The notes below the pieces were generated by a model. That model did not search any database and was not told where the DNA came from. It saw nothing but the letters and a program-made list of their open reading frames with translations. A DNA stretch of 64,000 nt from Sphingopyxis flava (GTDB taxonomy: Bacteria; Pseudomonadota; Alphaproteobacteria; Sphingomonadales; Sphingomonadaceae): the NCBI RefSeq assembly GCF_900168005.1, contig NZ_FUYP01000001.1, positions 1 to 64,000 on the forward strand, given 5' to 3'. This document shows, piece after piece, positions 44,876-53,815 of the stretch. How positions within the stretch are numbered: position 1 is the stretch's first letter; each line of letters begins with the position of its first letter. Position numbers and translations under genes: made by a program.

Positions 44876-45607
44876 CTAAACCTCCTCGTCGGCCATCCGC
44901 TGCAGCCGCGCTGTGACGCGATTATCGGCAATGATGCGCCGCATCCGCATCAGCACGATGGCGCCGAATAACAGTGAGAAGCCGAGCAAGGTCAAGCCGA
45001 GTGGCCACAAGAGAGCGCCGTCGATCGAGGACCCGCGCATCGTGATGCTCGGCCCTTGGTGCAGGCTGTTCCACCACACGACGCTGCGATTGATGATGGG
45101 GATATTGACCGCGCCGACGAGCGCGTAGACCGCAGCGCCGCGCGGCAGCGCCCACCCCTGCCGTCCGCCTTCTTCGCCCTTCGTCAACGCGATAAATCCG
45201 GCATAAAGGAAGAGGAGGATGAGCATCGAGGTCATCCGGCCGTCCCACTCCCACCAGGTGCCCCAGGTCGGCTTGCCCCAGATCGAACCCGTGGCAAGAC
45301 ATAGCGCGGTGAAAAGCATCCCCGGCACCGCAATCGCGCGCGCCGCAATCCCCGCGAGCGGGTGGCGCCAGACCAGCTGGACAAGCCCCGCGACCGCAAG
45401 CCCCGTCCAGCCGCCCATGCCGAGCCATGCCGAAGGCACATGGACATAGAGAATGCGCGCCGTTTCCCCCTGCTTATAGTCGCCCGGCACCAGGACAAGC
45501 CCAGCCCAGGCACCGACGACCAGCAGGGCTGTACCCAGGCCCAGCAGCCAGGGGGTCAGCGGGCGGGCAATGGCCAGAAAACGGGCAGGATTCGCATAGG
45601 CGTGCAT
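44876..45607 (-). CDS. ccmC: Heme exporter protein CcmC
   Basis: CcmC loads heme onto CcmE. It is 243 residues with six membrane segments. The WWD domain reads KPTWGTWWEWDGRMTSMLIL, near 114-133. Conserved His residues lie in YVHVPSAWLGM and in WWNSLHQG. It is the first gene here of ccmC-D-E-F-G-H-I; the ABC exporter genes ccmA and ccmB are not upstream and must be elsewhere. Confidence 0.96.
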   Translation of the reverse strand: MHAYANPARFLAIARPLTPWLLGLGTALLVVGAWAGLVLVPGDYKQGETARILYVHVPSAWLGMGGWTGLAVAGLVQLVWRHPLAGIAARAIAVPGMLFTALCLATGSIWGKPTWGTWWEWDGRMTSMLILLFLYAGFIALTKGEEGGRQGWALPRGAAVYALVGAVNIPIINRSVVWWNSLHQGPSITMRGSSIDGALLWPLGLTLLGFSLLFGAIVLMRMRRIIADNRVTARLQRMADEEV

Positions 45608-45922
45608 CGCGCGCGAAGCCTTAAGCGACGATGTGGCGGTGGTCCAGTCTTATGGCGTGGACAGATTGTCCTCCCCCGATGCGACAGAGAGCGGCCGAAA
45701 CGTGCGTTTCCTAAAAGCTGCAGCAAGACAGGGTCCGAGCTGCGGGCATCTCAAGCCTGTAATATCATGACAATATTTGCCCCGCACCCTGTTGCTCAAT
45801 TACCACAGTGGATTGCAAAATGCAACATTTGCTCCATCGCTCGTCGAAAAGGGGTGGCGTTGAGGGCCGCGGGGGCGGACTTTTGGCCCAGCTCATTTTC
45901 GCAAAATAACAGGGAGCTTCAC
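45608..45922. promoter_or_regulatory. Divergent control region of ccmC and the TonB receptor, with inverted repeat
   Basis: This 315-bp gap has no convincing gene. It carries an AT-rich core near 45755-45830 suited to promoters. It contains the inverted repeat TTGCA-AAA-TGCAA at 45813-45825, which may be an operator for the receptor gene. The half-site ATTGCA recurs in inverted repeats near 54885 and 60525. No Fur box or riboswitch was recognised. Confidence 0.45.
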
Positions 45923-48478
45923 ATGCGATCTTCTCGTCCCCTCACCCTCCTCGCCATCACCACGGCGCTTGCCACCACCTGCTGGGGGGCCCCCGCCGCA
46001 GCGCAGGAGGCTGGCGCATCCGAGGAGGATGCAGACGCGCTCATCATCGTGACGGGCACGCGCCGTACGGACCGCACGATTGCTGACAGCAGCGTGCCGA
46101 TCGATGTGATCTCGGCGGATTCGCTCGCCAACAGCGGCACCACCGAAACCAACCGACTCCTCAACCAGCTCGTTCCCTCGTTCAACTTTCCGCAGCCTTC
46201 GCTCACCGATGGCACCGATTCGCTGCGTCCTGCTACGCTGCGCGGCCTCGCACCCGACCAGGTACTCGTTCTCGTCAACGGCAAGCGCCGCCACCTCTCG
46301 TCGCTTCTTAATCTCAACGGCTCGGTGGGCCGGGGCTCGTCGGGCGTCGACATGAACACCATCCCGCCAATCGCGATCGAGCGGATCGAGGTGCTGCGCG
46401 ATGGCGCCTCGTCGCAATATGGGTCCGACGCGATCGCGGGCGTCATCAATATCCAGCTCAAGAAGAGCGTCGGCGGCCAGGCACAGATCACTTACGGCAA
46501 ATATATCACGACGATGGAGGATGTGAAAAACGTCGCCAGCGTCTCGCCGACCACCGGCGCTTCCGACAATCCGGTCATCACTCTCACCGACTCCGACCGC
46601 AAGCGGCGCGACGGCGGCACGCTGACGATGGCCACCAACATTGGACTGCCGGTCGGCGACAATGGCTACCTGAACTTCACCGCCGAATATAAGGACCGCT
46701 CGCCAACCAATCGGTCCGGCGCCGATCTTCGCCGCAACTATGCCGCGGCGGGCGACCCGCGTGAGACGACGATCGACCGCTTCTGGCACCGATTTGGCGA
46801 CGGCGAATCGAAAGATATGAACTTCTTCTACAACGCCGGAATGGACGCCGGCGGGTGGGAGCTCTACAGCTTCGGCAGCTACGGCGTGCGCGATGCGAAT
46901 GCCGCCGGCTTTTACCGCCGCGCTCTCGATGCCCGCAATGCCGACTGGGACAATGGCGGTGCACCGATCTACGAGGATGGCTATCTGCCCTTCATTACGA
47001 GCAGCATCCATGACATCGCGGTCGCCGGAGGCATTCGAGGCGAAGCGGGCGGTTGGAACCTCGACCTTTCGATCAACTATGGATCAAACCGGCTCGACTA
47101 TGGCGTGGAGAACAGCGTCAACGTCTCGCTCGGTGGCGACCACAGTCCTCGCAAGTTCGACGCGGGCGGCATGCGCTACGGCCAGACCGCTGTAAATTTC
47201 GACGCCCAGCGTGATCTCGACATCGGACTCGGCAATACCTCGCTGGCGCTCGGCGCCGAATGGCGGAACGAGAATTACAGGATCGTCGCGGGCGAGCCAG
47301 CAAGCTATGCTGTTGGCCCCTATTTCTATACGAACGGTGCCGGGGTCGGGTCGCAGGTGTTCGGGGGCTTCCTCCCGAGCTCCGAGGTCGATGCCTCGCG
47401 CGACAGCTTTGCGGGCTATGTCGAGCTTGACGCGGATCTCAGCGACATGTTCAATATTCAGGTTGCGGGCCGCTACGAGCATTTCTCCGACTTTGGAGAC
47501 ACGGTGAACGGCAAGGTCGCAGCGCGCTTTGAACCCGTGGAGGGCCTCGCGCTCCGCGGATCGGCATCGACGGGGTTCCGCGCCCCCGGCATGGCACAGC
47601 AATTCTTCTCGACGACCTCGACGGTCAATTTGACCGGCGTTGGTCTGGTGGAAGTCGGCACTTTCCCTGTCGGCTCGCCGATCGCACTCGCCCTTGGCGC
47701 CCAGCCGCTCAAGCCCGAAAAGTCGGTGAATCTGGGCGGCGGCCTTGTATTTACCATGGTCCCGGGACTCAATCTCACGGTCGATTATTACCGGATCAAG
47801 ATCAAGGATCGCATCACCCTCACCGAGAACCTCCAGGGCGCGGATGTCCGGCAGATTCTGGAAGATGCGGGAGTCCCTGGCTCGTCGGCGCGGTTCTTCA
47901 TCAACGGGATCGACACGCGCACCCAGGGGCTCGACGTGGTTGCAAGTTACCGGCTGCCCGACATGGGGATCGGCAAGGTGACGCTGACCGCGGGCTACAA
48001 TCTCAACGACACGAAGATCACCGACCGACGAACCTTCAGCGGCTTCACCGCCGCACGCCTGTTCGCGCGGCCGGAAAGCCTTCGTCTCACCGAGGGGCAA
48101 CCGTCGAACAAGCTCAACATCGGGCTTGATTGGCAATCGGGTCCCGCCGGCCTGACACTGCGGGGCAACCGCTATGGGTCGGTGTTCATCCCGGGACCGA
48201 GCGGTGACATCGCCATTGCGAAAGGCGATGCGCCGGGTGACATCACCCTGTCGCCCAAATGGGTCGTCGATCTCGAGGCGCGCTTCCGTCCTGTCGAAGC
48301 GGTCCAGCTCGCGGTCGGAGCGAACAACCTGCTCGACGAATATCCCGACCGTTTGCCTTACGGCGTCGAAGGCGGCTTCGACTACGGCCTCAACAACGCC
48401 TTCCTGCCCTATTCGTCCTTCTCGCCCTTCGGCTTCAGCGGCCGCTTCGTCTACGGACGTGTTTCGGTCGATTTCTGA
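45923..48478 (+). CDS. TonB-dependent outer membrane receptor
   Basis: This 851-residue outer-membrane gated porin imports a scarce nutrient using TonB energy. The signal peptide ends APAAA near 27. A TonB box-like DALIIVTGTRR is at about 40-50. The plug domain covers about 52-170, with LRGLAPDQVLVLVNGKRRH and IERIEVLRDGASSQYGSDAI. The 22-strand barrel ends in VYGRVSVDF with a C-terminal aromatic. AGGGAG precedes ATG 45923. The substrate is unknown: no siderophore, vitamin B12 or polysaccharide genes are adjacent. It is a single gene. Confidence 0.93.
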   Translation: MRSSRPLTLLAITTALATTCWGAPAAAQEAGASEEDADALIIVTGTRRTDRTIADSSVPIDVISADSLANSGTTETNRLLNQLVPSFNFPQPSLTDGTDSLRPATLRGLAPDQVLVLVNGKRRHLSSLLNLNGSVGRGSSGVDMNTIPPIAIERIEVLRDGASSQYGSDAIAGVINIQLKKSVGGQAQITYGKYITTMEDVKNVASVSPTTGASDNPVITLTDSDRKRRDGGTLTMATNIGLPVGDNGYLNFTAEYKDRSPTNRSGADLRRNYAAAGDPRETTIDRFWHRFGDGESKDMNFFYNAGMDAGGWELYSFGSYGVRDANAAGFYRRALDARNADWDNGGAPIYEDGYLPFITSSIHDIAVAGGIRGEAGGWNLDLSINYGSNRLDYGVENSVNVSLGGDHSPRKFDAGGMRYGQTAVNFDAQRDLDIGLGNTSLALGAEWRNENYRIVAGEPASYAVGPYFYTNGAGVGSQVFGGFLPSSEVDASRDSFAGYVELDADLSDMFNIQVAGRYEHFSDFGDTVNGKVAARFEPVEGLALRGSASTGFRAPGMAQQFFSTTSTVNLTGVGLVEVGTFPVGSPIALALGAQPLKPEKSVNLGGGLVFTMVPGLNLTVDYYRIKIKDRITLTENLQGADVRQILEDAGVPGSSARFFINGIDTRTQGLDVVASYRLPDMGIGKVTLTAGYNLNDTKITDRRTFSGFTAARLFARPESLRLTEGQPSNKLNIGLDWQSGPAGLTLRGNRYGSVFIPGPSGDIAIAKGDAPGDITLSPKWVVDLEARFRPVEAVQLAVGANNLLDEYPDRLPYGVEGGFDYGLNNAFLPYSSFSPFGFSGRFVYGRVSVDF

Positions 48479-48509
48479 CCGGCAGCAGCAGTATCGATGC
48501 GGCCGGGAG

Positions 48510-48863
48510 CTATGCTTCCGGCCGCGTCCATAACCAGCTTCCGGTGACCGCGGCAGCGATGACCGGTAGCATGACCCACGGCCAGGGCGAAAAAATCGCG
48601 GCGACAAAGATGCTGAGCGCAAAAGCCGCGGTCGCGGCGATCTTCCCCTTTCGGCTGATCGCACCTTTCTCGCGCCACGCGAGGATATGATGTCCAAACT
48701 TCGGATGCGTGACCAGCCACGCCTCGAGCCGCGGCGAGGAGCGCGCGAAACAGAAAGCGGCCAGGATGACGAATGGCACCGTCGGCAGCAACGGCAGGAA
48801 AGCGCCGAGCGCGCCAAGTGCGAGCGACGCCCAGCCGCTGACGAGATAGAAGTGCCGCTTCAT
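48510..48863 (-). CDS. DUF454 (YbaN-like) inner membrane protein
   Basis: The 117-residue protein has three hydrophobic segments and the DUF454 hallmark GAFLPLLPTVPFVILAAFCFARSSPRLEAWLVTHP, followed by W-REKGAISRKGKI. It lies in the inner membrane; function unknown. In some bacteria YbaN lies near heme or purine genes; here it is a lone gene convergent with the TonB receptor. Confidence 0.88.
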   Translation of the reverse strand: MKRHFYLVSGWASLALGALGAFLPLLPTVPFVILAAFCFARSSPRLEAWLVTHPKFGHHILAWREKGAISRKGKIAATAAFALSIFVAAIFSPWPWVMLPVIAAAVTGSWLWTRPEA

Positions 48864-48962
48864 GCGGACATGGACTTAGCGTAATTCGCAGTAGGCGCCA
48901 GCCGCCAATCGTCGTCGTTTGTCGCAGGATCCTGCGCGGATTACGGCTTCCGCCGGAGCGCC

Positions 48963-50012
48963 TTACCCCCGCCCGATCAATTTCTGGGCCATGCGGTCGG
49001 CCACCGCGGCGGCCGGCGTGCCGCTCGCCTTGCTCTCGGCCCAAATTGCGGCAAGGCGGCCGGGTATCTGACTGATCCGGCTCTCCACCTCTTCGCGGCT
49101 CCCCTGGCCCAGATACTCTAATGCCACGTTGATGATGCCGCCGGCGTTGATCACATAGTCGGGGGCATAAACGATACCGCGATCGTGGATACGCTGGCCG
49201 TCAGCGACCGTCGCGAGCTGATTGTTCGCCGCGCCCGCAACGATCGACACCTTGAGCCGTTCGATGCTTTGCTCGTTCAGGATCGCACCGAGGGCGTTCG
49301 GGCTCAGCACGTCAGCCTCGATCTCCATGATCGCGGCCGAATCAGCGAGTTCGGCGCCGAGCTCGTCGGCCAGCGCCTTCGCCCGCGTTAGGTTGACGTC
49401 GGCAAGGGTCAGATTTGCGCCTTCGGCCGCAAGCCGCCGCGCGACCCCTGCGCCGACGCTGCCGACACCCTGGATGGCGATCCGCACATCCTGCGCGCTG
49501 TCGCTGCCGAGACCCTCGCGGATAGCTGCCTTGATCCCGAGATAAACGCCCAGCGCAGTCAAAGGCCCCGGGTCGCCGCCCGCTTCGCCGCTCGCCACGG
49601 GCAGACCGGAGACATGTCTGGTGTGCTTTGCAATTTCGACCATGTCACCATCCGTGATCCCGACATCCTCGGCGGTCACATAAGCGCCGCCGAGCGATTC
49701 GACCGCGCGCCCGAATGCTGCGAGGAGTTCGGGGCTCTTCGCTCCGCCTTCATCTGCGAGGATAACGCCCTTGCCGCCGCCCATTGGCAGGCCCGCCATC
49801 GCATTTTTGTAACTCATCCCGCGCGAGAGCCTCAGCGCGTCGGTGATCGCCGCGGCTCGCTGCGGATAATGCCAGTATCGCACCCCGCCGGCACCGGGAC
49901 CCAGGTGCGTCGAATGCACTGCAATCACCGCAGTAAGCCCGCTCGCCCGGTCGCGGAACATGTGGACATGCTCGTGATCGTCAAAATCGGCGAAATCCCA
50001 GACAGCGGACAT
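48963..50012 (-). CDS. Glu/Leu/Phe/Val dehydrogenase (leucine dehydrogenase type)
   Basis: This NAD-dependent amino acid dehydrogenase deaminates branched-chain amino acids to 2-oxoacids, or the reverse. It is 349 residues, the length of leucine and phenylalanine dehydrogenases. The catalytic lysine motif is MAGLPMGGGKGVILAD near 76-91, and the Rossmann motif GVGSVGAGVARRLAAEGANL lies near 185-204. The start MSAVWDFADF at 50012 is typical of the family. It probably feeds leucine into catabolism; exact substrate preference is inferred. Confidence 0.88.
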   Translation of the reverse strand: MSAVWDFADFDDHEHVHMFRDRASGLTAVIAVHSTHLGPGAGGVRYWHYPQRAAAITDALRLSRGMSYKNAMAGLPMGGGKGVILADEGGAKSPELLAAFGRAVESLGGAYVTAEDVGITDGDMVEIAKHTRHVSGLPVASGEAGGDPGPLTALGVYLGIKAAIREGLGSDSAQDVRIAIQGVGSVGAGVARRLAAEGANLTLADVNLTRAKALADELGAELADSAAIMEIEADVLSPNALGAILNEQSIERLKVSIVAGAANNQLATVADGQRIHDRGIVYAPDYVINAGGIINVALEYLGQGSREEVESRISQIPGRLAAIWAESKASGTPAAAVADRMAQKLIGRG

Positions 50013-50110
50013 GGCTTGACCCTTCACGTTAAAAAATTACGCAAAGATGTAATAAAGCAACGCCGGTGTAGAGTCACGCCAAAGGTTGAACCTTGCATGA
50101 CGTGGGAAAA

Positions 50111-50188
50111 TGGGGCGACCGATGGGACTTGAACCCACGACCCCCGGTACCACAAACCGGTGCTCTAACCAACTGAGCTACGATCGCC
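50111..50188 (-). tRNA. tRNA-His (GTG), with G-1 encoded
   Basis: On the minus strand the gene reads GGCGATCGTAGCTCAG from 50188, with anticodon loop TTTGTGG (anticodon GTG), and ends CGGTCGC-C-CCA at 50111. The acceptor stem is GCGATCG paired to CGGTCGC. The extra 5' G at 50188 faces C73 and is the identity G-1 of tRNA-His, encoded in DNA. CCA is encoded. Confidence 0.95.
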
Positions 50189-50291
50189 ACAAGGCCGGAC
50201 GGACATGCCGCCGGCAGCGCGCGGGCGATAGGCGGCACGCCCCTTTTCGTCAAGCATTGTTCGCACAGAGGGCAACGCCTAAAAGCCTTTC

Positions 50292-50975
50292 ATGGCCGAA
50301 AACCGATCCGTCGACATGGCTAGGTCCTGCGCCGACCAGACCGCCGCACGGCTTGCGGCCGTTCCCGGGATCCGGCGCGCGCCGACAGGAAAGCTTGAGC
50401 AGTTCATCCTGCCCGGCTTTCTGGATCCGCAAAGCTGCGCGCAATTGATCGAAAGGATCGACCGCGACGTGCGGCCGTCGACGATCGCCGATCCGAATGG
50501 CGATGAATCCTTCCGAACAAGCACAAGCTGCGACCTCGACCACCGCGATCCGCTCGTGCGGGCCGTCAACGCCAAGCTGCACGCGCTTACCGGCATCCCG
50601 ATCGAATTCGGCGAGCCGCTCCAGGGACAGCGCTACGAGGTCGGGCAGGAATTCAAGGCGCATACCGACTATTTCGACCCCAGTGGCGCGGATTGGGAGA
50701 CCTATTGCGCCGTGCCGGGCCAGCGCAGCTGGACGTTGATGGTTTACCTCAACGAGCCCGCTGCGGGCGGTGCGACGCGATTCCTCGCAACAGGCAAGAT
50801 TCACCAGCCTGAAACCGGCAAACTGCTCGCCTGGAACAATATCGGCGCCGACGGCGAGCCCAACTCCGATACGCTCCACCATGGAATGAAGGTGCGCAAA
50901 GGGCGCAAATATATCATCACGAAGTGGTTTCGCGAGCGCGCCTGGCCTTGGACCAAAGGAGAAATTTCGGGTTGA
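50292..50975 (+). CDS. 2OG-Fe(II) oxygenase, prolyl 4-hydroxylase-like
   Basis: This 227-residue non-heme iron oxygenase uses 2-oxoglutarate and O2 to hydroxylate a substrate. The iron ligands are His124 and Asp126 in FKAHTDYFDP and His197 in DTLHHGMKV, with Lys206 to bind 2-oxoglutarate (GRKYIITKWFRER). The domain order matches the P4Hc family. ATG 50292 is taken; the ribosome site is weak. The substrate may be a proline in a protein or peptide but is unknown. Confidence 0.88.
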   Translation: MAENRSVDMARSCADQTAARLAAVPGIRRAPTGKLEQFILPGFLDPQSCAQLIERIDRDVRPSTIADPNGDESFRTSTSCDLDHRDPLVRAVNAKLHALTGIPIEFGEPLQGQRYEVGQEFKAHTDYFDPSGADWETYCAVPGQRSWTLMVYLNEPAAGGATRFLATGKIHQPETGKLLAWNNIGADGEPNSDTLHHGMKVRKGRKYIITKWFRERAWPWTKGEISG

Positions 50976-50980
50976 TGCCC

Positions 50981-51017
50981 GCGAGCCGGGGCCCGTGACA
51001 AACCGGCCCCGGCTCGC
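50981..51017. terminator. Convergent hairpin terminator
   Basis: GCGAGCCGGGGC (50981-50992) and GCCCCGGCTCGC (51006-51017) form a perfect 12-bp stem with a 13-base loop, between the convergent oxygenase and SIMPL genes. Neither side has a T-run. It begins 6 bases after the oxygenase stop. Confidence 0.65.
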
Positions 51018-51033
51018 GCCGGGGCCAATTCAC

Positions 51034-51777
51034 TTACGGTACCAGCCTGTACTGGAAACTCAGCGTCAGCGTATTGCCGACCTGCCCCGGCTCGACCGGG
51101 GTCGATTTCGCAGCTTCCATGGCCTGAAGCCGCGCCACCGGCATCGGGGGCTGCGGGCCGCCGAAACTCCCTTCGCTGATCGAGACAAGTTCGGCGCCGC
51201 TGAATCCGGCGAGCCTGGCATAATCCTGCGCCTTTGCCTGCGCAGCCTTGATCGCTGCGCCGCGCGCTCCGACCAGCATCGCATCGGGGTCTTTCATCGC
51301 AAACCAGGGACCATCGACATTGGTGCCGCCGGCTGCGACCAGCGCGTCGAGCAGCGGTCCGATATCGCCAATATTGTTCGTGGTTGCGCGGACGCTGTTC
51401 GAGACCTGATAGCCGATGAAGCGCGGCGGCTGGCCGTCGCCGCGGTTGTTATAGTCATATTGCGGCGACAGGTTGATCCCGCTCGTCTGTATGTTTTCGG
51501 CCTTGATACCCTTGGCCTTGGCAGCCGCGATCAGCTTGTCCATCGCCGCGGCGTTTGCCTGCATCGCCGCCACAGCGGTCGGCGCAGTCGTGGTGACACC
51601 GGCGCCGATAGTCGCCTGATCGGGACGCGCACGGACCTCCTCGCTGACCGTAAAGCTCAAAATCGGACCCTGCTGTGTCGCTGCCGTCACCGTCGTTCCT
51701 CCTGGCTGCGCAAGCGCGGGTGCGGCGGCCAATAGCGCCAGCCCGCTGGCCATAGCGGTGAACATGGATTTCGTCAT
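51034..51777 (-). CDS. SIMPL-domain (DUF541) exported protein
   Basis: The 247-residue protein has a signal peptide ending APALA near 23 and a SIMPL/DUF541 domain across the rest. The family features are LSFTVSEEVRARPDQATIGAGV, then ENIQTSGINLSPQYDYNN, and the C-terminal LSFQYRLVP. Related proteins (E. coli YggE, mouse SIMPL) have been linked to oxidative stress and signalling, but the biochemical role is unclear. It is predicted periplasmic. CAGGAG precedes ATG 51777. Confidence 0.9.
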   Translation of the reverse strand: MTKSMFTAMASGLALLAAAPALAQPGGTTVTAATQQGPILSFTVSEEVRARPDQATIGAGVTTTAPTAVAAMQANAAAMDKLIAAAKAKGIKAENIQTSGINLSPQYDYNNRGDGQPPRFIGYQVSNSVRATTNNIGDIGPLLDALVAAGGTNVDGPWFAMKDPDAMLVGARGAAIKAAQAKAQDYARLAGFSGAELVSISEGSFGGPQPPMPVARLQAMEAAKSTPVEPGQVGNTLTLSFQYRLVP

Positions 51778-51912
51778 TTCAATCTCCTGCGCGCCGGACA
51801 TCCGGTCCCTGTTGGTCTTCCACCCCCGTAACGCTGACGGAGCAGACCCGTTCCGGCCTTGCGCGGAGGCGGCTTGCATCAGGCTGAACGCATCGGTAGC
51901 GAGCCGTTCATC

Positions 51913-53691
51913 ATGGCAGCCCCCATTCTCTCTTATGAAGGCCTCGGCCTGGTCCAGGGCAGCGGATGGCTGTTCCAGGACCTCGACATCTATATCGGAG
52001 CGCGAGACCGGCTTGCGCTGATTGGTCGCAACGGGGCGGGCAAGACGACCTTGCTCAAGCTGCTCGCCGGCCGCATCGACGCAGACAAGGGTAAGCGCAC
52101 GATCGTCCCGGGCACGCATGTCGTTCTTCTCGAACAGGAGCCAGACTTCACCGGCTTCGCCACGCTGATGGATTATGCCACAAGCGGCGAGCGCGCCCCG
52201 GCGGAGCATGAGGTTGCCGCGATCGCCGACCAGCTTGGCATCGACATGACGCGCGAGGCCGCCAACGCCTCGGGCGGGGAGCGCCGCCGCGCCGCGATCG
52301 CCCGCGCGCTCGCGCAAAAGCCCGACGTCTTGCTGCTCGACGAACCGACGAATCATCTCGACCTCGCCGCGATCGACTGGCTCGAAGGGTGGCTCTCGCG
52401 CTTTGCCGGCGCTTTCGTCGTCATCAGTCATGACCGCACCTTCTTGATCCGCCTGACCCGCCAGACCCTGTGGCTCGACCGCGGAAGCATCCGGCGCAAG
52501 GAAATCGGCTTCGGCGGCTTCGATGCCTGGACCGAGGCTGTCTATGCCGAGGAAGCACGCGCCGCCGAAAAGCTTGATGCCAAGCTCCGGCTCGAGGCCC
52601 ACTGGCTCGAACGCGGCGTCACCGCGCGGCGCCGCCGCAATCAGGGCAGGCTCGAGAAACTGATGGAGATGCGCGCCGCGCGCGCTGCGATGATCGGCGG
52701 CCCCGGGGTGGCGAAGCTCGGTCTTGCCAATGACGATGTCCGGTCGAAATCGGTGATTGTCGCGGAGCATATCACCAAAGGCTTTGGCGAGCGGGTGATC
52801 ATCAAGGATTTCACCTTCCGCATCCAGCGCGGCGACCGGATCGGTATCGTCGGTGCCAACGGCGCAGGCAAATCTACTCTTCTGAAGCTGCTGACCGGCG
52901 AAATCGCGCCCGACGAGGGGAGCGTGACCCTCGCTCCGACGCTCGACGGCATCGTCATCGATCAGCAGAGAAGTCTTCTCTCGCCGGAAAAAAAGGTGCG
53001 GGACATCCTTGCCGATGGGGGCGACTGGGTAGAGGTCCGCGGGGTCAAGAAGCATGTTCAAGGATATCTGAAGGAATTCCTCTTCGACCCCGCCATTGCC
53101 GAGGCGAGCGTCGGCGCATTGTCGGGGGGCGAGCGCTCGAGGCTCCTGCTCGCGCGTGAATTTGCCCGCGAGTCGAACCTTCTCGTCCTCGATGAGCCGA
53201 CCAACGACCTTGACCTTGAGACCCTCGACCTCTTGCAGGAGGTCATCGCCGATTATGACGGGACGGTTCTGCTGGTCAGTCACGACCGCGACTTCCTCGA
53301 CCGGACCGTCACGGTCACCTTGGGCCTCGACGGCACGGGCAAGGTCGATGTCGTCGCCGGCGGCTATGCCGACTGGGAAGCAAAGCGGGTGAAGCCCGTC
53401 ACGGCGAAAGCGAAAGCGCAGGGCGCTGCGGCCACGCCCGCCCCGCCGCAGGCGCGCAAGAAGCTGAGTTACAAGGATCAGCGCGACTATGATCTTCTCC
53501 CCGCCCGGATCGAGGCGATCGAGACGGAAATGACGGGAATCGAGACCGAGCTTTCCGACGGCAGCCTCTTCACGCGCAATCACGCTCGCTTCACTGCGTT
53601 GACCGAGAAGCTCGAGGCCCTGCGCGACGAAAAGACTGCAGCCGAAGACCGCTGGCTCGCGCTCGCCGAAGAGGTGGAGCAGCTGGGCTAG
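51913..53691 (+). CDS. ABC-F family ATPase (Uup-like)
   Basis: ABC-F proteins act on the ribosome and have no membrane domains. This 592-residue protein has two ATPase domains. Walker A motifs are GRNGAGKTT (near 37) and GANGAGKST (near 315). ABC signatures are NASGGERRR (near 120) and LSGGERSRL (near 401). A linker lies between them, and a C-terminal coiled-coil domain at about 520-592 (RIEAIETEMTGIETELSDGS and following) identifies it as Uup-like. Uup binds DNA and assembling ribosomes. ATG 51913 fits the family. It is divergent from the SIMPL gene. Confidence 0.9.
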   Translation: MAAPILSYEGLGLVQGSGWLFQDLDIYIGARDRLALIGRNGAGKTTLLKLLAGRIDADKGKRTIVPGTHVVLLEQEPDFTGFATLMDYATSGERAPAEHEVAAIADQLGIDMTREAANASGGERRRAAIARALAQKPDVLLLDEPTNHLDLAAIDWLEGWLSRFAGAFVVISHDRTFLIRLTRQTLWLDRGSIRRKEIGFGGFDAWTEAVYAEEARAAEKLDAKLRLEAHWLERGVTARRRRNQGRLEKLMEMRAARAAMIGGPGVAKLGLANDDVRSKSVIVAEHITKGFGERVIIKDFTFRIQRGDRIGIVGANGAGKSTLLKLLTGEIAPDEGSVTLAPTLDGIVIDQQRSLLSPEKKVRDILADGGDWVEVRGVKKHVQGYLKEFLFDPAIAEASVGALSGGERSRLLLAREFARESNLLVLDEPTNDLDLETLDLLQEVIADYDGTVLLVSHDRDFLDRTVTVTLGLDGTGKVDVVAGGYADWEAKRVKPVTAKAKAQGAAATPAPPQARKKLSYKDQRDYDLLPARIEAIETEMTGIETELSDGSLFTRNHARFTALTEKLEALRDEKTAAEDRWLALAEEVEQLG

Positions 53692-53815
53692 AACAGGCTT
53701 GCTGAAGCCATGCTCTGTCCGCCCTTTCGCCCTTGCCAGCGCGCTGCGAACGATTAAGGAACAGGCCAGTTTTCTTGGGAAACCCATCAGGGGCCCCGGC
53801 TTTTGGGAGTTCATC

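Noticed and set aside
45362-45922. N-terminal extension of the TonB receptor
   Set aside because: Runs antisense over ccmC; ATG 45923 has a ribosome site and is followed by a clear signal peptide.
45740-45922. Riboswitch or Fur box upstream of the TonB receptor
   Set aside because: No cobalamin riboswitch core or Fur-like 19-bp palindrome could be found by eye.
47084-48817. Open frame of 577 codons antisense to the TonB receptor
   Set aside because: Arg/Glu/Asp-rich shadow of a clear receptor gene, with no motif or ribosome site.
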